A DNA stretch of 35,743 bases from an uncultured Pseudomonadota bacterium (lineage in GTDB: Bacteria > Myxococcota_A > UBA796 > SXON01), in contig CAJBVW010000353.1 in assembly GCA_903959175.1 (NCBI GenBank), positions 1 through 35,743 on the forward strand, written 5' to 3'. The notes under the pieces are model-generated. The model worked only from the letters and a program-made list of their open reading frames with translations, was not told the origin of the DNA and made no database searches. This document shows positions 16,634 to 26,120 of the stretch, piece after piece. Each line of letters starts with the position of its first letter. Within the stretch, counting starts at the first letter, position 1. The translations under genes and the position numbers were made by a program.

Positions 16634-17098
16634 ATGAAGGCCGCCGTCGAGGAAGCGCAGCGCAAGCTCAACGTCTACATGCGCGAGCGCGGGCTGAAGC
16701 ACACGCGCCAGCGCGATGAGATCCTCGAGGCCTTCTTCGCTGCGGGGGGACACGTATCCATCGACGATCTGCTGGGTCAGGTGCAGGAGCGTATGCCGGG
16801 TGTCGGCTACGCGACCGTGTACCGGACCATGAAGCTCTTCGGGGAGGCCGGGGTCGCGCACGAACGCCACTTCAAGGACGGGCAGTCGCGGTACGAGCCC
16901 GTCGTCGACGACGAGCATCACGACCACATCATCTGCACCGTGTGTGGGACCATCTTCGAGTTCGAGGACCCCGTCATCGAGCAACGGCAGGCGGACATTG
17001 CCGCGGCCCACGGGCTCACCGTCGAGCACCACCGGCACGAGATCTACGGGTCGTGTCAGACGCCGTCGACCTGCGTGCACCGGGCCCGCGCGGGCTGA
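16634..17098 (+). CDS. fur: Fur-family metal-responsive regulator
   Basis: DNA-binding repressor using a metal cofactor, most likely iron-responsive Fur. The ATG at 16634 gives 154 residues and has GTAGGGAGGC upstream; an in-frame start at 16553 is less likely. Residues 20-80 form the winged helix (GLKHTRQRDEILEAFF, GYATVYRTMKLFGEAGV). The metal region has His95, His96, His98 (HHDHIIC), the Cys101/Cys104 pair (CTVCG) and a second pair Cys141/Cys147 (CQTPSTC), the structural zinc site. His132, His133 and His135 lie in the dimerisation domain. Zur or PerR cannot be ruled out from sequence alone. Neighbours give no target. Confidence 0.93.
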   Translation: MKAAVEEAQRKLNVYMRERGLKHTRQRDEILEAFFAAGGHVSIDDLLGQVQERMPGVGYATVYRTMKLFGEAGVAHERHFKDGQSRYEPVVDDEHHDHIICTVCGTIFEFEDPVIEQRQADIAAAHGLTVEHHRHEIYGSCQTPSTCVHRARAG

Positions 17099-17155
17099 GC
17101 GCACCGGCGGTTCGGACGGAGAGGGTAGCGAGGCTCGGCACCCTTGCGCACGGGA

Positions 17156-17187
17156 CCCGCGGACGCTCCTGCGGGCGCGCTCCGTTT
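17156..17187 (+). terminator. Possible weak terminator after fur
   Basis: CCCGCGG (17156-17162) pairs with CTGCGGG (17169-17175), including one G-U pair, with a 6-nt loop. A short TTT follows at 17185-17187. Stem and T-run are both modest, so this is only a candidate. Confidence 0.3.
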
Positions 17188-17210
17188 GTAGTCGCGCGAA
17201 TCGCCCGGGT

Positions 17211-17247
17211 AAAAGCACGAATGCCGCAGGGGGGGACCCTGCGGCAT
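17211..17247 (-). terminator. Rho-independent terminator of tRNA-Leu
   Basis: A perfect 11-bp stem (17221-17231 with 17237-17247) and a 5-nt loop begin 12 nt after the tRNA CCA end on the minus strand. A TTTT run (AAAA on plus at 17211-17214) follows after six bases. It could also stop plus-strand transcription arriving from fur, though it lacks a T-run on that side. Confidence 0.75.
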
Positions 17248-17258
17248 CGTGGTGAGGT

Positions 17259-17344
17259 TGGTGCGCGGAGGGGGACTTGAACCCCCACAGCCTTTCGGCC
17301 ACAAGCACCTCAAACTTGCGCGTCTACCATTCCGCCATCCGCGC
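17259..17344 (-). tRNA. tRNA-Leu (anticodon GAG)
   Basis: A class II tRNA on the minus strand, 86 nt with encoded CCA. The acceptor stem GCGCGGA pairs with TCCGCGC. The D arm contains AATGGTAGA. The anticodon arm is CAAGT-TTGAGGT-GCTTG, giving GAG, which reads CUC and CUU Leu codons. A long variable arm (GGCCGAAAGGCTG region) and the T arm GGGGG-TTCAAGT-CCCCC complete the fold. The long variable arm with this anticodon identifies leucine. Confidence 0.96.
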
Positions 17345-17353
17345 GCGCCCCAA

Positions 17354-17382
17354 CAGTTAGCCTGCTACCCGGGTGGGGTCAA
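17354..17382 (-). promoter_or_regulatory. Candidate sigma-70-type promoter of tRNA-Leu
   Basis: On the minus strand TTGACC (17382-17377) is followed after 17 nt by TAACTG (17359-17354), ending 9 nt before the tRNA 5' end. The -35 is good and the -10 is weak. The spacing to the tRNA resembles the element upstream of tRNA-Gly in this window, which supports it. Confidence 0.4.
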
Positions 17383-17404
17383 GGCCGACGAGCAGAAACT
17401 TCGA

Positions 17405-17863
17405 TCAGGGGGCCGGGGCCACGGGCGCCGGGGCCGCCGGAGCGGCCTCAACGGGGGCGGTCGCCGGGGCCTCGGTGGGGGCCGTGGGCGCCGCCGGGGT
17501 CTCAGCGGGGGCGGGGATCGCCGGGGTCTCGGGCGTGGGGGCGTTGGTGCCGCCCGCGCCGAAGCCGGAGCCCTCCTCGCCCTCGTCGATCACGTCCTTC
17601 AGCTCTTCCTTCACGCCGCTGCCGCCGCTGGCGGACTCGGTGCTGTAGAGCGCGAGCGTGATGCTCGTGACCATGAACAGCCCCGCGACGAGGCCGGTGC
17701 CGCGCGTGAGGAAGTTCCCGGGGCCGGCTGCTCCGAAGAGCTGGGAGGACGAGCCTCCTCCGAAGGCGGAGGAGATGTCCCCGCCCTTCCCTGGTTGCAT
17801 CAGGATGACGAGCACCAGGATGAGGCAGAGCACGACGTGCAGGGTGACGACGAAGACGTACAT
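17405..17863 (-). CDS. secG: Preprotein translocase subunit SecG
   Basis: Small two-helix partner of SecY/SecE that aids protein export. The 152-residue protein starts MYVFVVTLHVVLCLILVLVILMQPGKGGDISSAFGGGSSSQLFG, the SecG signature with TM1 and the cytoplasmic loop. TM2 (TGLVAGLFMVTSITLALYS) lies around residues 55-73. The remaining 75 residues are a Pro/Ala/Glu-rich tail (repeated APAETPAAPTAP-like units), a tail type common in GC-rich bacteria. It follows tpiA on the same strand after 83 nt containing a nested inverted repeat. Confidence 0.96.
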   Translation of the reverse strand: MYVFVVTLHVVLCLILVLVILMQPGKGGDISSAFGGGSSSQLFGAAGPGNFLTRGTGLVAGLFMVTSITLALYSTESASGGSGVKEELKDVIDEGEEGSGFGAGGTNAPTPETPAIPAPAETPAAPTAPTEAPATAPVEAAPAAPAPVAPAP

Positions 17864-17875
17864 GGACCTTCCAAG

Positions 17876-17942
17876 CCCCTCGCGCTATCGCGGCGGGGGC
17901 CCTGTCGCCAGGATCGCCCTTCGGACGATCCGAAGCGAGGGG
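17876..17942 (-). promoter_or_regulatory. Nested inverted repeat between tpiA and secG
   Basis: CCCCTCGC (17876-17883) and GCGAGGGG (17935-17942) form an 8-bp outer stem. Inside it, GGATCG (17911-17916) and CGATCC (17926-17931) form a smaller hairpin. It lies in the minus-strand transcript between tpiA and secG. No T-run marks it as a terminator. It may modulate secG expression or mRNA stability; this is inferred. Confidence 0.4.
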
Positions 17943-17946
17943 TTGA

Positions 17947-18701
17947 TTACCGAGCGGCAGCGACGATGGCGAGGAAGTCCTCGGAGACGAGGGCCGCTCC
18001 GCCGACCAGTGCGCCGTCGATGTCGGGCTGGGACAGCAGGCCAGCGGCGTTGCTGCCCTTGACCGAGCCGCCGTAGAGGATGCGCATCCCCCGAGGGACG
18101 AACGGCGGGTACCGCTCGGCCAGCCACTCGCGGATTGTCGCGTGCATCTCCTGCGCCTGCGCGGGCGACGCCGTCCGCCCCGTGCCGATCGCCCAGACGG
18201 GCTCGTACGCGAGGGTGACGGAAGGGAGCTGGTCGGCCGTGAGCTTCCCGAGCGCGGCGGCGAGCTGCCGGCGCACGACGGCTTCGGCCTGGCCGGATTC
18301 GCGCTCGTCGAGCGTCTCTCCGACGCAGACAATGGGGAGCAGACCCGCGCGGAAGCAGGCGTGGACCTTCTTCTCGACGACGGCGTCGGTGTCTCCGAAG
18401 AGGGCGCGCCGCTCCGAGTGCCCGACGATGCAGTAGGTCACGCCGGCCTGCCGCAGCATCTCGCCGCTGATCTCGCCGGTGAACGCGCCCTGCTGCTCCC
18501 AGTGGAGGTTCTGCGCCGCGACGTGCACGCCGCTGTGCTTGAGCCGGGCGACCACCGCGGGGACCGACAGGAACGGGGGCGCCACCGCGACGTCGACCGA
18601 GCCCTGGCCGGTCAACGCGCGCTTGAGCACCTCGGCGAGGGCGTCGGCCTCGGCCGGGCCCTTGTGCATCTTCCAGTTGCCCGCGATGAAGGGGCGCCGA
18701 C

Positions 18702-18705
<4 letters not shown>
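17947..18705 (-). CDS. tpiA: Triosephosphate isomerase
   Basis: Interconverts dihydroxyacetone phosphate and glyceraldehyde 3-phosphate. The ATG at 18705 gives 252 residues, the family length, starting MSRRPFIAGNWKMHKG. Catalytic residues are Lys12 (NWKM), His96 (VGHSERR) and Glu168 (AYEPVWAIGTG), with the flexible loop right after Glu168 and the phosphate-binding YGGSVKGSNA and GALVGGAAL near the end. The start overlaps the pgk stop (ATGA), which indicates tight operon coupling. The longer frame beginning at 18873 is inside pgk and is rejected. Confidence 0.98.
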
Positions 18706-19885
<1,180 letters not shown>

Positions 19886-19889
<4 letters not shown>

Positions 19890-20902
19890 GCGGCACCCTG
19901 CATCACGGCGATCTTCTTGCAGAGATCGACCATTCGGTTGGAGAAGCCCCACTCGTTGTCGTACCAGGCGAGGACCTTCGCCATGTTGTCGCCCATGACG
20001 GAGGTGAGCTCGAGGTCGACGATGGAGGAGTGGGGGTTGCCGTTGAGGTCCCCGCTGACGAGCGGCGCATCGAGCGCGAGGAGGATGCCCTTGAGGGGGC
20101 CGTTCGCCGCGGCGATGAGGGCGTTGTTGATCGCCTCCTTCGTCACGGGCTTCGCGGTGTTGACCACGAGGTCGACCAGGGAGACGTTCGGCGTCGGCAC
20201 GCGGATCGCGAGGCCGTTGAGCTTGCCCTTGAGCTGGGGGAGCACGAGGCCGACGGCCTTGGCGGCGCCGGTGCTCGTCGGGACCATGTTCAGGGCCGCG
20301 GCGCGGGCGCGGCGGAGGTCCTTCTTGTGGGGGGCGTCGAGGAGGTTCTGGTCCATCGTGTAGGAGTGGATCGTCGTCATCAGGCCCTGCACGATGCCGA
20401 AGGTTTCGTCGAGCACCTTGGCGAAGGGGGCCAGGCAATTGGTCGTGCAGCTCGCGTTCGAGATGACGAAGTGCTTGTCGAGGTCGAGCTTCTCGTCGTT
20501 GACGCCGAGGCACACGGTGATGTCCTCGCCCTCGCCGGGGGCCGAGATGATCACGCGCTTGGCGCCCGCGGTGAGGTGCATCGCGGCCTTCTCGCGCTTG
20601 GTGAACAGGCCGGTGCACTCGAGGACGATGTCGATGTTCTCGTCCTTCCAGGGGAGCTTCGAGGGGTCCTTCTCGGCGGTGACGCGGACGAGCTTCCCAC
20701 CGATGGTGAAGCCGCCGTCCGTCACGGCGACCGGCACGTTCCAGGCGCCGTGGACGCTGTCGTGCTTGAGGAGGTGCGCGAGCTGCTCGGGGCTCGTGAG
20801 GTCGTTGATGTGGACGATCTCGAACTCCGGCGCGCCGTGCGCGGAGCGCAGGACGCAACGACCGATTCGACCGAAGCCATTGATGGCGACGCGGAGAGCC
20901 AT
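19886..20902 (-). CDS. gap: Glyceraldehyde-3-phosphate dehydrogenase
   Basis: NAD-dependent glycolytic enzyme. The ATG at 20902 gives 338 residues, beginning [19 protein letters not shown] (Rossmann motif). An in-frame GTG at 20911 is possible, but AGGTG 6 nt before the ATG favours 20902. Asp34 in HINDL suggests NAD preference. The active site is Cys152 ([12 protein letters not shown]) with His179 ([10 protein letters not shown]). It heads a gap-pgk-tpiA run with overlapping ends and probably supplies the promoter for it, in the 83-nt gap shared with the divergent FAD gene. Confidence 0.98.
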
Positions 20903-20985
20903 GGGACACACCTGTGGGAAGGGGCGGGCCTTAACCCCGCGGAGGCGCTGGCGCCGGGGGGAATCGCGGCGTAGGGGGCGGACCG

Positions 20986-22569
20986 ATGGCCCTCTTCGTA
21001 TCCAACGTCGCGCTCCCGGAAGGTGAGGCGAACCCCGCGGTGGCCGGCGTCCTGGGCGTGCCGGTCGGCCGCCTCTCCAGCGTCGAGCTCTTGCGCCGCT
21101 CGCTCGACGCGCGCGCCCGCCCGCCGATGTGGCGCGGCACCTTCAAGGTCGAGCTGGACAAGGGCGAGGCCGAGGTCCTCGCGCGTGGCCTGCCCGGCGT
21201 GCGCGCCTACACCGCGCGGGACGAACTCAAGCGCACCGGCGACGTGCCCATCCCCACTGGTCTCGGCTGGACCTCCCGCCCCATCGTGGTCGGCGCGGGG
21301 CCCGCGGGCATCTTCGCGGCGCTCCGCCTCGGCGAGGCCGGCGCCCCGGCGATCCTCCTCGAACGCGGCGGCCCGGTCGACGCGCGCGTCGCCGCGGTCA
21401 ACGGCTACTGGCGCGGGAAGCCGCTCGATCCGGAGAACAACATCCTCTACGGAGAGGGCGGCGCCGGCACGTTCTCAGACGGCAAGATCTATACCCGCCG
21501 TCGCGACGGGGAGCTCGGCTACGTGTTCCGGCAGCTCGTCGCCGCGGGCGCGGATCCCGGGATCCTCCAGGAGGCCTGGGCGCACCTCGGCACGGACAAG
21601 GTGCGCGCGATCCTCCCCGCGCTCCGCCAGCGCATCCTCGACAGCGGGGTCGAGGTCCGCTTCAACGCCGCGGTCACCGCCTTCCTCGTCGAGGGCGGCC
21701 GCTGCGTCGGCGTGCGGCTCGCCAGCGGAGAAGAGGTGCGCGGCGGACCGGTCATCGTCGCCACGGGCCACTCCGCGCGGGACACCATGCGCGCGCTCCT
21801 CGACGCCGGCGCCGTCGCCGACCTGCGCCCCATCGCCATCGGCGCGCGCATCGAGCACCCCCAGGCCCTCGTCGACACCGCGCGCTACCCGAGCGGTCGC
21901 GGCGAGCTCCCCCCGGCCTCCTACCGGCTCACGGACAACCTGCCCGGCGGCCGCTCCGCCTACACCTTCTGCATGTGTCCGGGCGGGATGGTCGTCCCGG
22001 CCGGCAACCAGGACGGCACCGTCGTCGTCAACGGCATGTCGTTCGCAGCGCGCCGCGCGATGTGGGCGAACGCCGCGCTGATCGTCCAGGTGGGCGTCAG
22101 CGACTACGGCGCCGCGGACCCTCTCGCGGGCGTGCGTTTCCAGGACCAGATCGAACGCCGCGCCGCCGCCGCGACCGACGGGCGCAAGGCCCCCGCCCAG
22201 CGGGTGGTCGACTTCCTCGCCGGGCGCGCCTCCGTCGATCTGCCGCGCACGAGCTACCCGCTCGGGGTGGAGCCCGGCGACCTCGCCGCGGTGCTCCCGC
22301 CGGTGGTGGTGGACGGCATGCGCCGCGCCATCCGCAACTTCGAGAAGGACATCCCGGGCTACGCCGGCGCCGAGGGCGTGCTCATCGCCCCTGAGACGCG
22401 CACGACCGCGCCGCTGCGGTTCCTCCGCGGCGAGGACCTCCAGAGCCCGTCGCTCCCCGGCCTGCTCCCCGTCGGGGAGGGCGCGGGCTACGCCGGCGGC
22501 ATCGTGTCGGCGGCGCTCGACGGGTTCCGGGCCGCCGAGGCGATCATCGCGGGCGTCGGCAAAGCGTAG
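20986..22569 (+). CDS. FAD-dependent dehydrogenase-like protein (COG2509 type)
   Basis: Predicted cytoplasmic flavoprotein of 527 residues; substrate unknown. The first ~95 residues form a small separate domain typical of this group (alpha/beta, ending near [10 protein letters not shown]). The dinucleotide-binding motif follows: [30 protein letters not shown]. Other landmarks are the [18 protein letters not shown] stretch, the second FAD motif [11 protein letters not shown], the Cys-containing [12 protein letters not shown], and the C-terminal [21 protein letters not shown], which contacts FAD. This order matches a widespread but uncharacterised family. The start ATG has a GTAGGGGGCGG purine stretch upstream. 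It diverges from gap and converges on a lipoprotein gene. Confidence 0.88.
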   Translation: MALFVSNVALPEGEANPAVAGVLGVPVGRLSSVELLRRSLDARARPPMWRGTFKVELDKGEAEVLARGLPGVRAYTARDELKRTGDVPIPTGLGWTSRPIVVGAGPAGIFAALRLGEAGAPAILLERGGPVDARVAAVNGYWRGKPLDPENNILYGEGGAGTFSDGKIYTRRRDGELGYVFRQLVAAGADPGILQEAWAHLGTDKVRAILPALRQRILDSGVEVRFNAAVTAFLVEGGRCVGVRLASGEEVRGGPVIVATGHSARDTMRALLDAGAVADLRPIAIGARIEHPQALVDTARYPSGRGELPPASYRLTDNLPGGRSAYTFCMCPGGMVVPAGNQDGTVVVNGMSFAARRAMWANAALIVQVGVSDYGAADPLAGVRFQDQIERRAAAATDGRKAPAQRVVDFLAGRASVDLPRTSYPLGVEPGDLAAVLPPVVVDGMRRAIRNFEKDIPGYAGAEGVLIAPETRTTAPLRFLRGEDLQSPSLPGLLPVGEGAGYAGGIVSAALDGFRAAEAIIAGVGKA

Positions 22570-22609
22570 GGGCGATCGCGCGCGACCGCTCCCTCGTCGG
22601 GCCGTGCGC

Positions 22610-23071
22610 CTACCGGAAGACGATGCGGTACTCGCCCTTGTCGATGCCGACCTTGAGGCGCATCGTGGCGGCGTCCGGGCGGCCGGCGCAGGTCGTGCGG
22701 TCGAGCTTCCACGTCATCTCGGCGGTGTGGTCGTCCTCGGCGGGGTCCATCTCCCAGGTGCCCTGCTCCTTGCAGTCGATCGTCTCGCCGTCCGCCGACA
22801 TCTCCGCGGCGGCCCACCAGGTGTTGTCGGCCTTGAAGTCGACCGAGCGGTAGATGAAGCCGGCGCCGGCGGCGTCCGTGGGCTTGAAGTCCTTCGCGTC
22901 GTGCTTGATGAGCTTCTCCGCAAAGGACTTGCTGTTGGCGTCCGTCGGGAGCTTCGCGCCGTCGATCGACTCGGCGACGGGGGCGGCGTCGCCGGAAGCG
23001 ACGGGAGCGGTCTTCTTGGCGCCGCAGGCGGCGAGGAGGAGCGTCGTGAGCAGAAGTGCAGCGCGGAACAT
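22610..23071 (-). CDS. Small predicted lipoprotein, function unknown
   Basis: The 153-residue product begins MFRAALLLTTLLLAACGAKK, a lipoprotein signal with lipobox LAAC and Cys16 as the predicted lipidated residue. A short Ala/Pro-rich linker follows, then a domain (residues ~45-153) rich in charged and aromatic residues: FIYRSVDFKADNTWWAAAE, CKEQGTWEMDPAEDDHTAEMTWKLDRTTC and MRLKVGIDKGEYRIVF. Two cysteines may form a disulfide. It resembles a small beta-rich periplasmic domain but I do not recognise a family. It lies convergent with the FAD protein. Confidence 0.75.
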   Translation of the reverse strand: MFRAALLLTTLLLAACGAKKTAPVASGDAAPVAESIDGAKLPTDANSKSFAEKLIKHDAKDFKPTDAAGAGFIYRSVDFKADNTWWAAAEMSADGETIDCKEQGTWEMDPAEDDHTAEMTWKLDRTTCAGRPDAATMRLKVGIDKGEYRIVFR

Positions 23072-23382
23072 CAGGAACTCCAGGGGGAACGGGTCGGCTC
23101 TCTAATGCGCCCGTTCGGGGGGCGCACGGGTCGCGACTTGTGCATAGTTGGGGACAAGTGGGCCCGGGCGGCGTAACTGCCGTATATCCGTTCAAGTGGC
23201 TGATATTACAACACTATGAATGTGCTCAAATATTGAGCATACCGTCTGCATGTGCCCGTTTTGCTCCATTCTCGCGACATGGGGCGATGTTGTGCTCGGG
23301 GTTGTCCATAGAGTCGGGGGAGAAGTCCCGGAGGGCTCGCGCTTGACGTGCGCCAGCCGACGGCGGACAAGGGTGTCCGCGC
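23072..23382. other. AT-richer intergenic region upstream of the glycan operon
   Basis: A 311-nt divergent spacer between the small lipoprotein (minus) and the membrane-protein gene (plus). The part at about 23175-23245 is markedly AT-rich compared with its surroundings, as expected for promoters. It contains the inverted repeat at 23223-23239 listed separately. On the minus strand TTGTAA with ATATAC 18 nt later is a weak promoter candidate for the lipoprotein. No ORF was supported. Confidence 0.5.
23223..23239. promoter_or_regulatory. Perfect inverted repeat, candidate operator
   Basis: TGCTCAA-ATA-TTGAGCA: two 7-bp arms around 3 nt, perfectly symmetric, in the AT-rich part of the divergent spacer. 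The size and symmetry fit a dimeric helix-turn-helix repressor site. I do not recognise it as a Fur or LexA box. It lies 144 nt before the plus-strand gene and 152 nt before the lipoprotein start. Confidence 0.4.
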
Positions 23383-25011
23383 ATGCGTCGCCTCCCGCCC
23401 GTCGCCGTCTACCTGGGCCTCGCGGTCCTCCTGACGTGGCCCGCCGCGCTCCACCCCGTGCGCGACGTGCCCGGGGCGGATCGCACCGACCTCTGGGACA
23501 GCCTCTGGTCCATCTGGTACGTCTGGATCCGCTTGTCGGCGGGAGAGCTGCCTTATCGGGTGGGCGGCCTGCTCGACCATCCGGGTGGGGGCGTGCTCTG
23601 GGTCGCCGACCCGGTGAACGCGCTCCTGGCGCTCCCCCTGGTGCCGCTCCTCGGCGTGGCCGCGGCCTGGACCGTCCTCGTGATCGGCCACCTCACCTTC
23701 GCGGGCATCGCCGCGCACCGGCTCGGCGAGGCGGTGTCTCCGACGCGCCCTTGGGCCGGTTGGGTCGCGGGTGTCCTGTACGCGAGCGCGCCGATGACGC
23801 TCGCCCATGTGCGCAACGGCGCGAGTGAGGCAGTGGGAATGGGCTGGATGGCGTGGGCGGCCCTCCGGCTCCTCCGGCTCCAACAGGCGCCGAGCTGGAG
23901 GAACGCCGCGCTCGCCGCGCTCGCGGTGGCGCTCACCACGGTGGCGAACTGGTACGCGGGCGTCGGGATCTTCCTGCTCGCCGGCCTCGTGTTCCTCGGG
24001 ACGCGCACGCGCGCCGGGTGGCTCGGGCTCGCGGCGGCCGGGGTCCTCGCGACCACCCTCGTCTTGCCGGTCGCCTGGCTGGCACGCGGCGCCGCGACCG
24101 CCGAGGACAACGTCGTCGGCATCAAGACCGACCGGGAGATCGCGACGGTGCGCCGGACGATCGGGCCGGCCGACCCCGAGGGCTACGTCCACCCGGGTGA
24201 CTTCCGCTCGCCCGACTTCCGCGAGTTGTCCAGGTACGGAGAGGAGTACATCCACTGCCACTACCTGGGCTGGGTGGCGCTCGTGGTCGCCGCGGCCTCG
24301 CTCCGCACCCGCCAGGGAACGGGGGTGTGGTGGGCCGGTGGCCTCCTCGCCGCGGCCCTCGCCTGCGGTCCGGTCCTCGCGCAGAAGGGCGGGCCGGTGA
24401 TCCTCCCGGGGAACCTCGCGATCCCGCTCCCCTACTTCCTCGTCGAGCAGCTCCCCGGCTTCTCCTCGCTCTCGCTCCTCTGGCGGCTCGCGCAGCTCAC
24501 CGTGCTGGCGTTGGCCGTGCTCGCGGGGCGGGCGGCGGGCGGGCGCGCGTGGCTGGCCGGCCTCGTGGCGGTGGGCGCGCTCGCGGAGACGCTCTGGATC
24601 TCGCCGATGGCGGGCCAGCGGGAGACGACGGACGCGGAGCTCCCGCCGCCGATCGTGGCGCTCGCCGGCGAGCCCGACGGCGCGGTGATGAACTTCCCCG
24701 TCGTCGGCGGCCGCGCCTACCTCTACGAGCAGACGGTGCACCACAAGGTGCTCACGGGCGGGCTCAACTTCCCGAACAACAACGCCTCGCGGCGCGTGTG
24801 GAAGGAGGCGCTCGCGAACGTGGACGCCGCCCCCGCCGCCCTCGCCGCCGCCGTGACGCGCGCGGCGCGTGCGGAGGGCGTGCGCTACCTCGTGGTGCAC
24901 CAGGATCCGATGGCGCGCCCCGACATGCACGACACCGCCGTCCGGGCGCTCGCCGACGCGTTCGCGCCGATCGCGGAAGGGGACGGCATGCGCGTCTACC
25001 GGTTCTGGTGA
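23383..25011 (+). CDS. Polytopic membrane protein, GT-C-like
   Basis: The 542-residue protein has a hydrophobic N-terminus (PPVAVYLGLAVLLTWPAAL) followed by a soluble loop with acidic residues (GADRTDLWDSLWSIWYVW). About ten membrane segments extend to residue ~410, and a periplasmic-type C-terminal domain of ~130 residues follows (FPVVGGRAYLYEQTVHHKVLTGGLNFPNNN). The first loop with Asp residues, the PxG and many TMs resembles GT-C glycosyltransferases that use lipid-linked sugars (YfhO/GT39-like), but no family signature is certain. The ATG at 23383 lacks a strong ribosome-binding site. Its stop overlaps the next gene (GTGA). Context with a GT2 gene supports glycan assembly (inference). Confidence 0.7.
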   Translation: MRRLPPVAVYLGLAVLLTWPAALHPVRDVPGADRTDLWDSLWSIWYVWIRLSAGELPYRVGGLLDHPGGGVLWVADPVNALLALPLVPLLGVAAAWTVLVIGHLTFAGIAAHRLGEAVSPTRPWAGWVAGVLYASAPMTLAHVRNGASEAVGMGWMAWAALRLLRLQQAPSWRNAALAALAVALTTVANWYAGVGIFLLAGLVFLGTRTRAGWLGLAAAGVLATTLVLPVAWLARGAATAEDNVVGIKTDREIATVRRTIGPADPEGYVHPGDFRSPDFRELSRYGEEYIHCHYLGWVALVVAAASLRTRQGTGVWWAGGLLAAALACGPVLAQKGGPVILPGNLAIPLPYFLVEQLPGFSSLSLLWRLAQLTVLALAVLAGRAAGGRAWLAGLVAVGALAETLWISPMAGQRETTDAELPPPIVALAGEPDGAVMNFPVVGGRAYLYEQTVHHKVLTGGLNFPNNNASRRVWKEALANVDAAPAALAAAVTRAARAEGVRYLVVHQDPMARPDMHDTAVRALADAFAPIAEGDGMRVYRFW

Positions 25012-26120
25012 GCGGCGTGACCGGCCATCCCCCGCGGTGCGAGGGCCTCGTCGGCGACCTCGACGCCCGCACGTTCCTCGACGGCGACATCGCCGCGTGG
25101 CGCGCCGCCACCGCGTCCGCCGAGCTCGTGGCGCCGCCGGACGTGCTGTGGTCGCCCGCCGCGGCCGCGGCCGTGCGTGCGTTGGGGAAGGAGGCGCGCG
25201 GCGTGCCGAGGATGGCCCTGCTCGCGCCGATCGCCGCGTTGACCTCTTCGCCCGTGTGGCTGGCGCGCCTCGCAGACGGCGCGGGGACCGCCGAGGCCCG
25301 GCAGGCGCGGGCCCTGGCGCTCCCGGAGCAGACGTTCGACGCCCGCGAGCGCGTGCTCCCGGGCATGGACCTCCCCAGCGGCGCCCTCCGCATCGCGGAC
25401 GCCTGGGTGCTCCCGGTCGGGCACTGGAACCAACTCTTGTGGGCGAACCTGCTCGCGCTCGGACCGTTCCTGTGGAGTCGCCTCGTCGGCGCGAGCGTGG
25501 CCGCCCCGTTCCGGTTGGGATGGGCGGTCCTGCGCGCGGCGTCGGTCGCGCCGGAGGACGTCGCCGCGCGCCTCAACGTCCTGGGGCGCGGGGCGCGGGT
25601 GCACCGCACCGCCACCGTCGAGGGCTGCGTGCTCGGGCCGGGGGCCCGCGTGGGCGCTGGGGCTGTGGTACGAGGCGCCGTGCTCGGAGCGGACGCCGTG
25701 GTGGAAGAGCTCGCGCTCGTCGAGGGGACGGTCCTCGGGGCCGGCGCCCGCGTGCAGCGGCTCGCCATGGCGAAGTTCTCGCTGATCGAGGAGGGCGCGG
25801 CCTTCGCCGGCATCATGCAGCTCGGCGTGATCGGGCGTGGGGCGTCCGTGAAGCACGGCGTCATCCTCATGGACATGGCCTTCGGTCAGGAGGTGCGCGT
25901 CCGCGCCGGCGGCGAGCTCCGCTCCGCTCCGCACGGCCTCTGCGGCGTGTGCGTCGGCGACGGCACCGTGATCGCCAGCGGCATCCGCGTCGCGCCCGGC
26001 CGCGCCATCCCCCCGGGCATCGCGATCCTCGGCGATCCGGCCCACGTCCTGACCCGCCTTGACCTCCCCGAAGGGTGCGGCCGCGCCATCGCGCGCGAAG
26101 GCCGCCTGGAGCCGACCTGA
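25008..26120 (+). CDS. Left-handed beta-helix (hexapeptide-repeat) protein
   Basis: The GTG at 25008 overlaps the previous stop (GTGA) and gives 370 residues; GTG 25017 is an alternative. Residues ~1-185 are an N-terminal region with an acidic start and a hydrophobic stretch near 130-175 (VLPVGHWNQLLWANLLALGPFLW). From ~190 to ~350 come imperfect hexapeptide repeats (VLGRGARVHRTATVEGCVLGPGARVGAGAVV and on), ending VASGIRVAPGRAIPPGIAILGDP-like. Left-handed beta-helix proteins include acyltransferases, sugar-nucleotide enzymes and carbonic anhydrases. No donor- or acceptor-site residues were recognised. A role in modifying a sugar or lipid in this operon is inferred. Confidence 0.7.
   Translation: MSGVTGHPPRCEGLVGDLDARTFLDGDIAAWRAATASAELVAPPDVLWSPAAAAAVRALGKEARGVPRMALLAPIAALTSSPVWLARLADGAGTAEARQARALALPEQTFDARERVLPGMDLPSGALRIADAWVLPVGHWNQLLWANLLALGPFLWSRLVGASVAAPFRLGWAVLRAASVAPEDVAARLNVLGRGARVHRTATVEGCVLGPGARVGAGAVVRGAVLGADAVVEELALVEGTVLGAGARVQRLAMAKFSLIEEGAAFAGIMQLGVIGRGASVKHGVILMDMAFGQEVRVRAGGELRSAPHGLCGVCVGDGTVIASGIRVAPGRAIPPGIAILGDPAHVLTRLDLPEGCGRAIAREGRLEPT

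Noticed and set aside
23206-24930. Minus-strand open frame of 574 codons
   Set aside because: It is antisense to the membrane-protein gene and rich in Arg/Glu/His with no domain; the plus-strand gene has plausible membrane segments.
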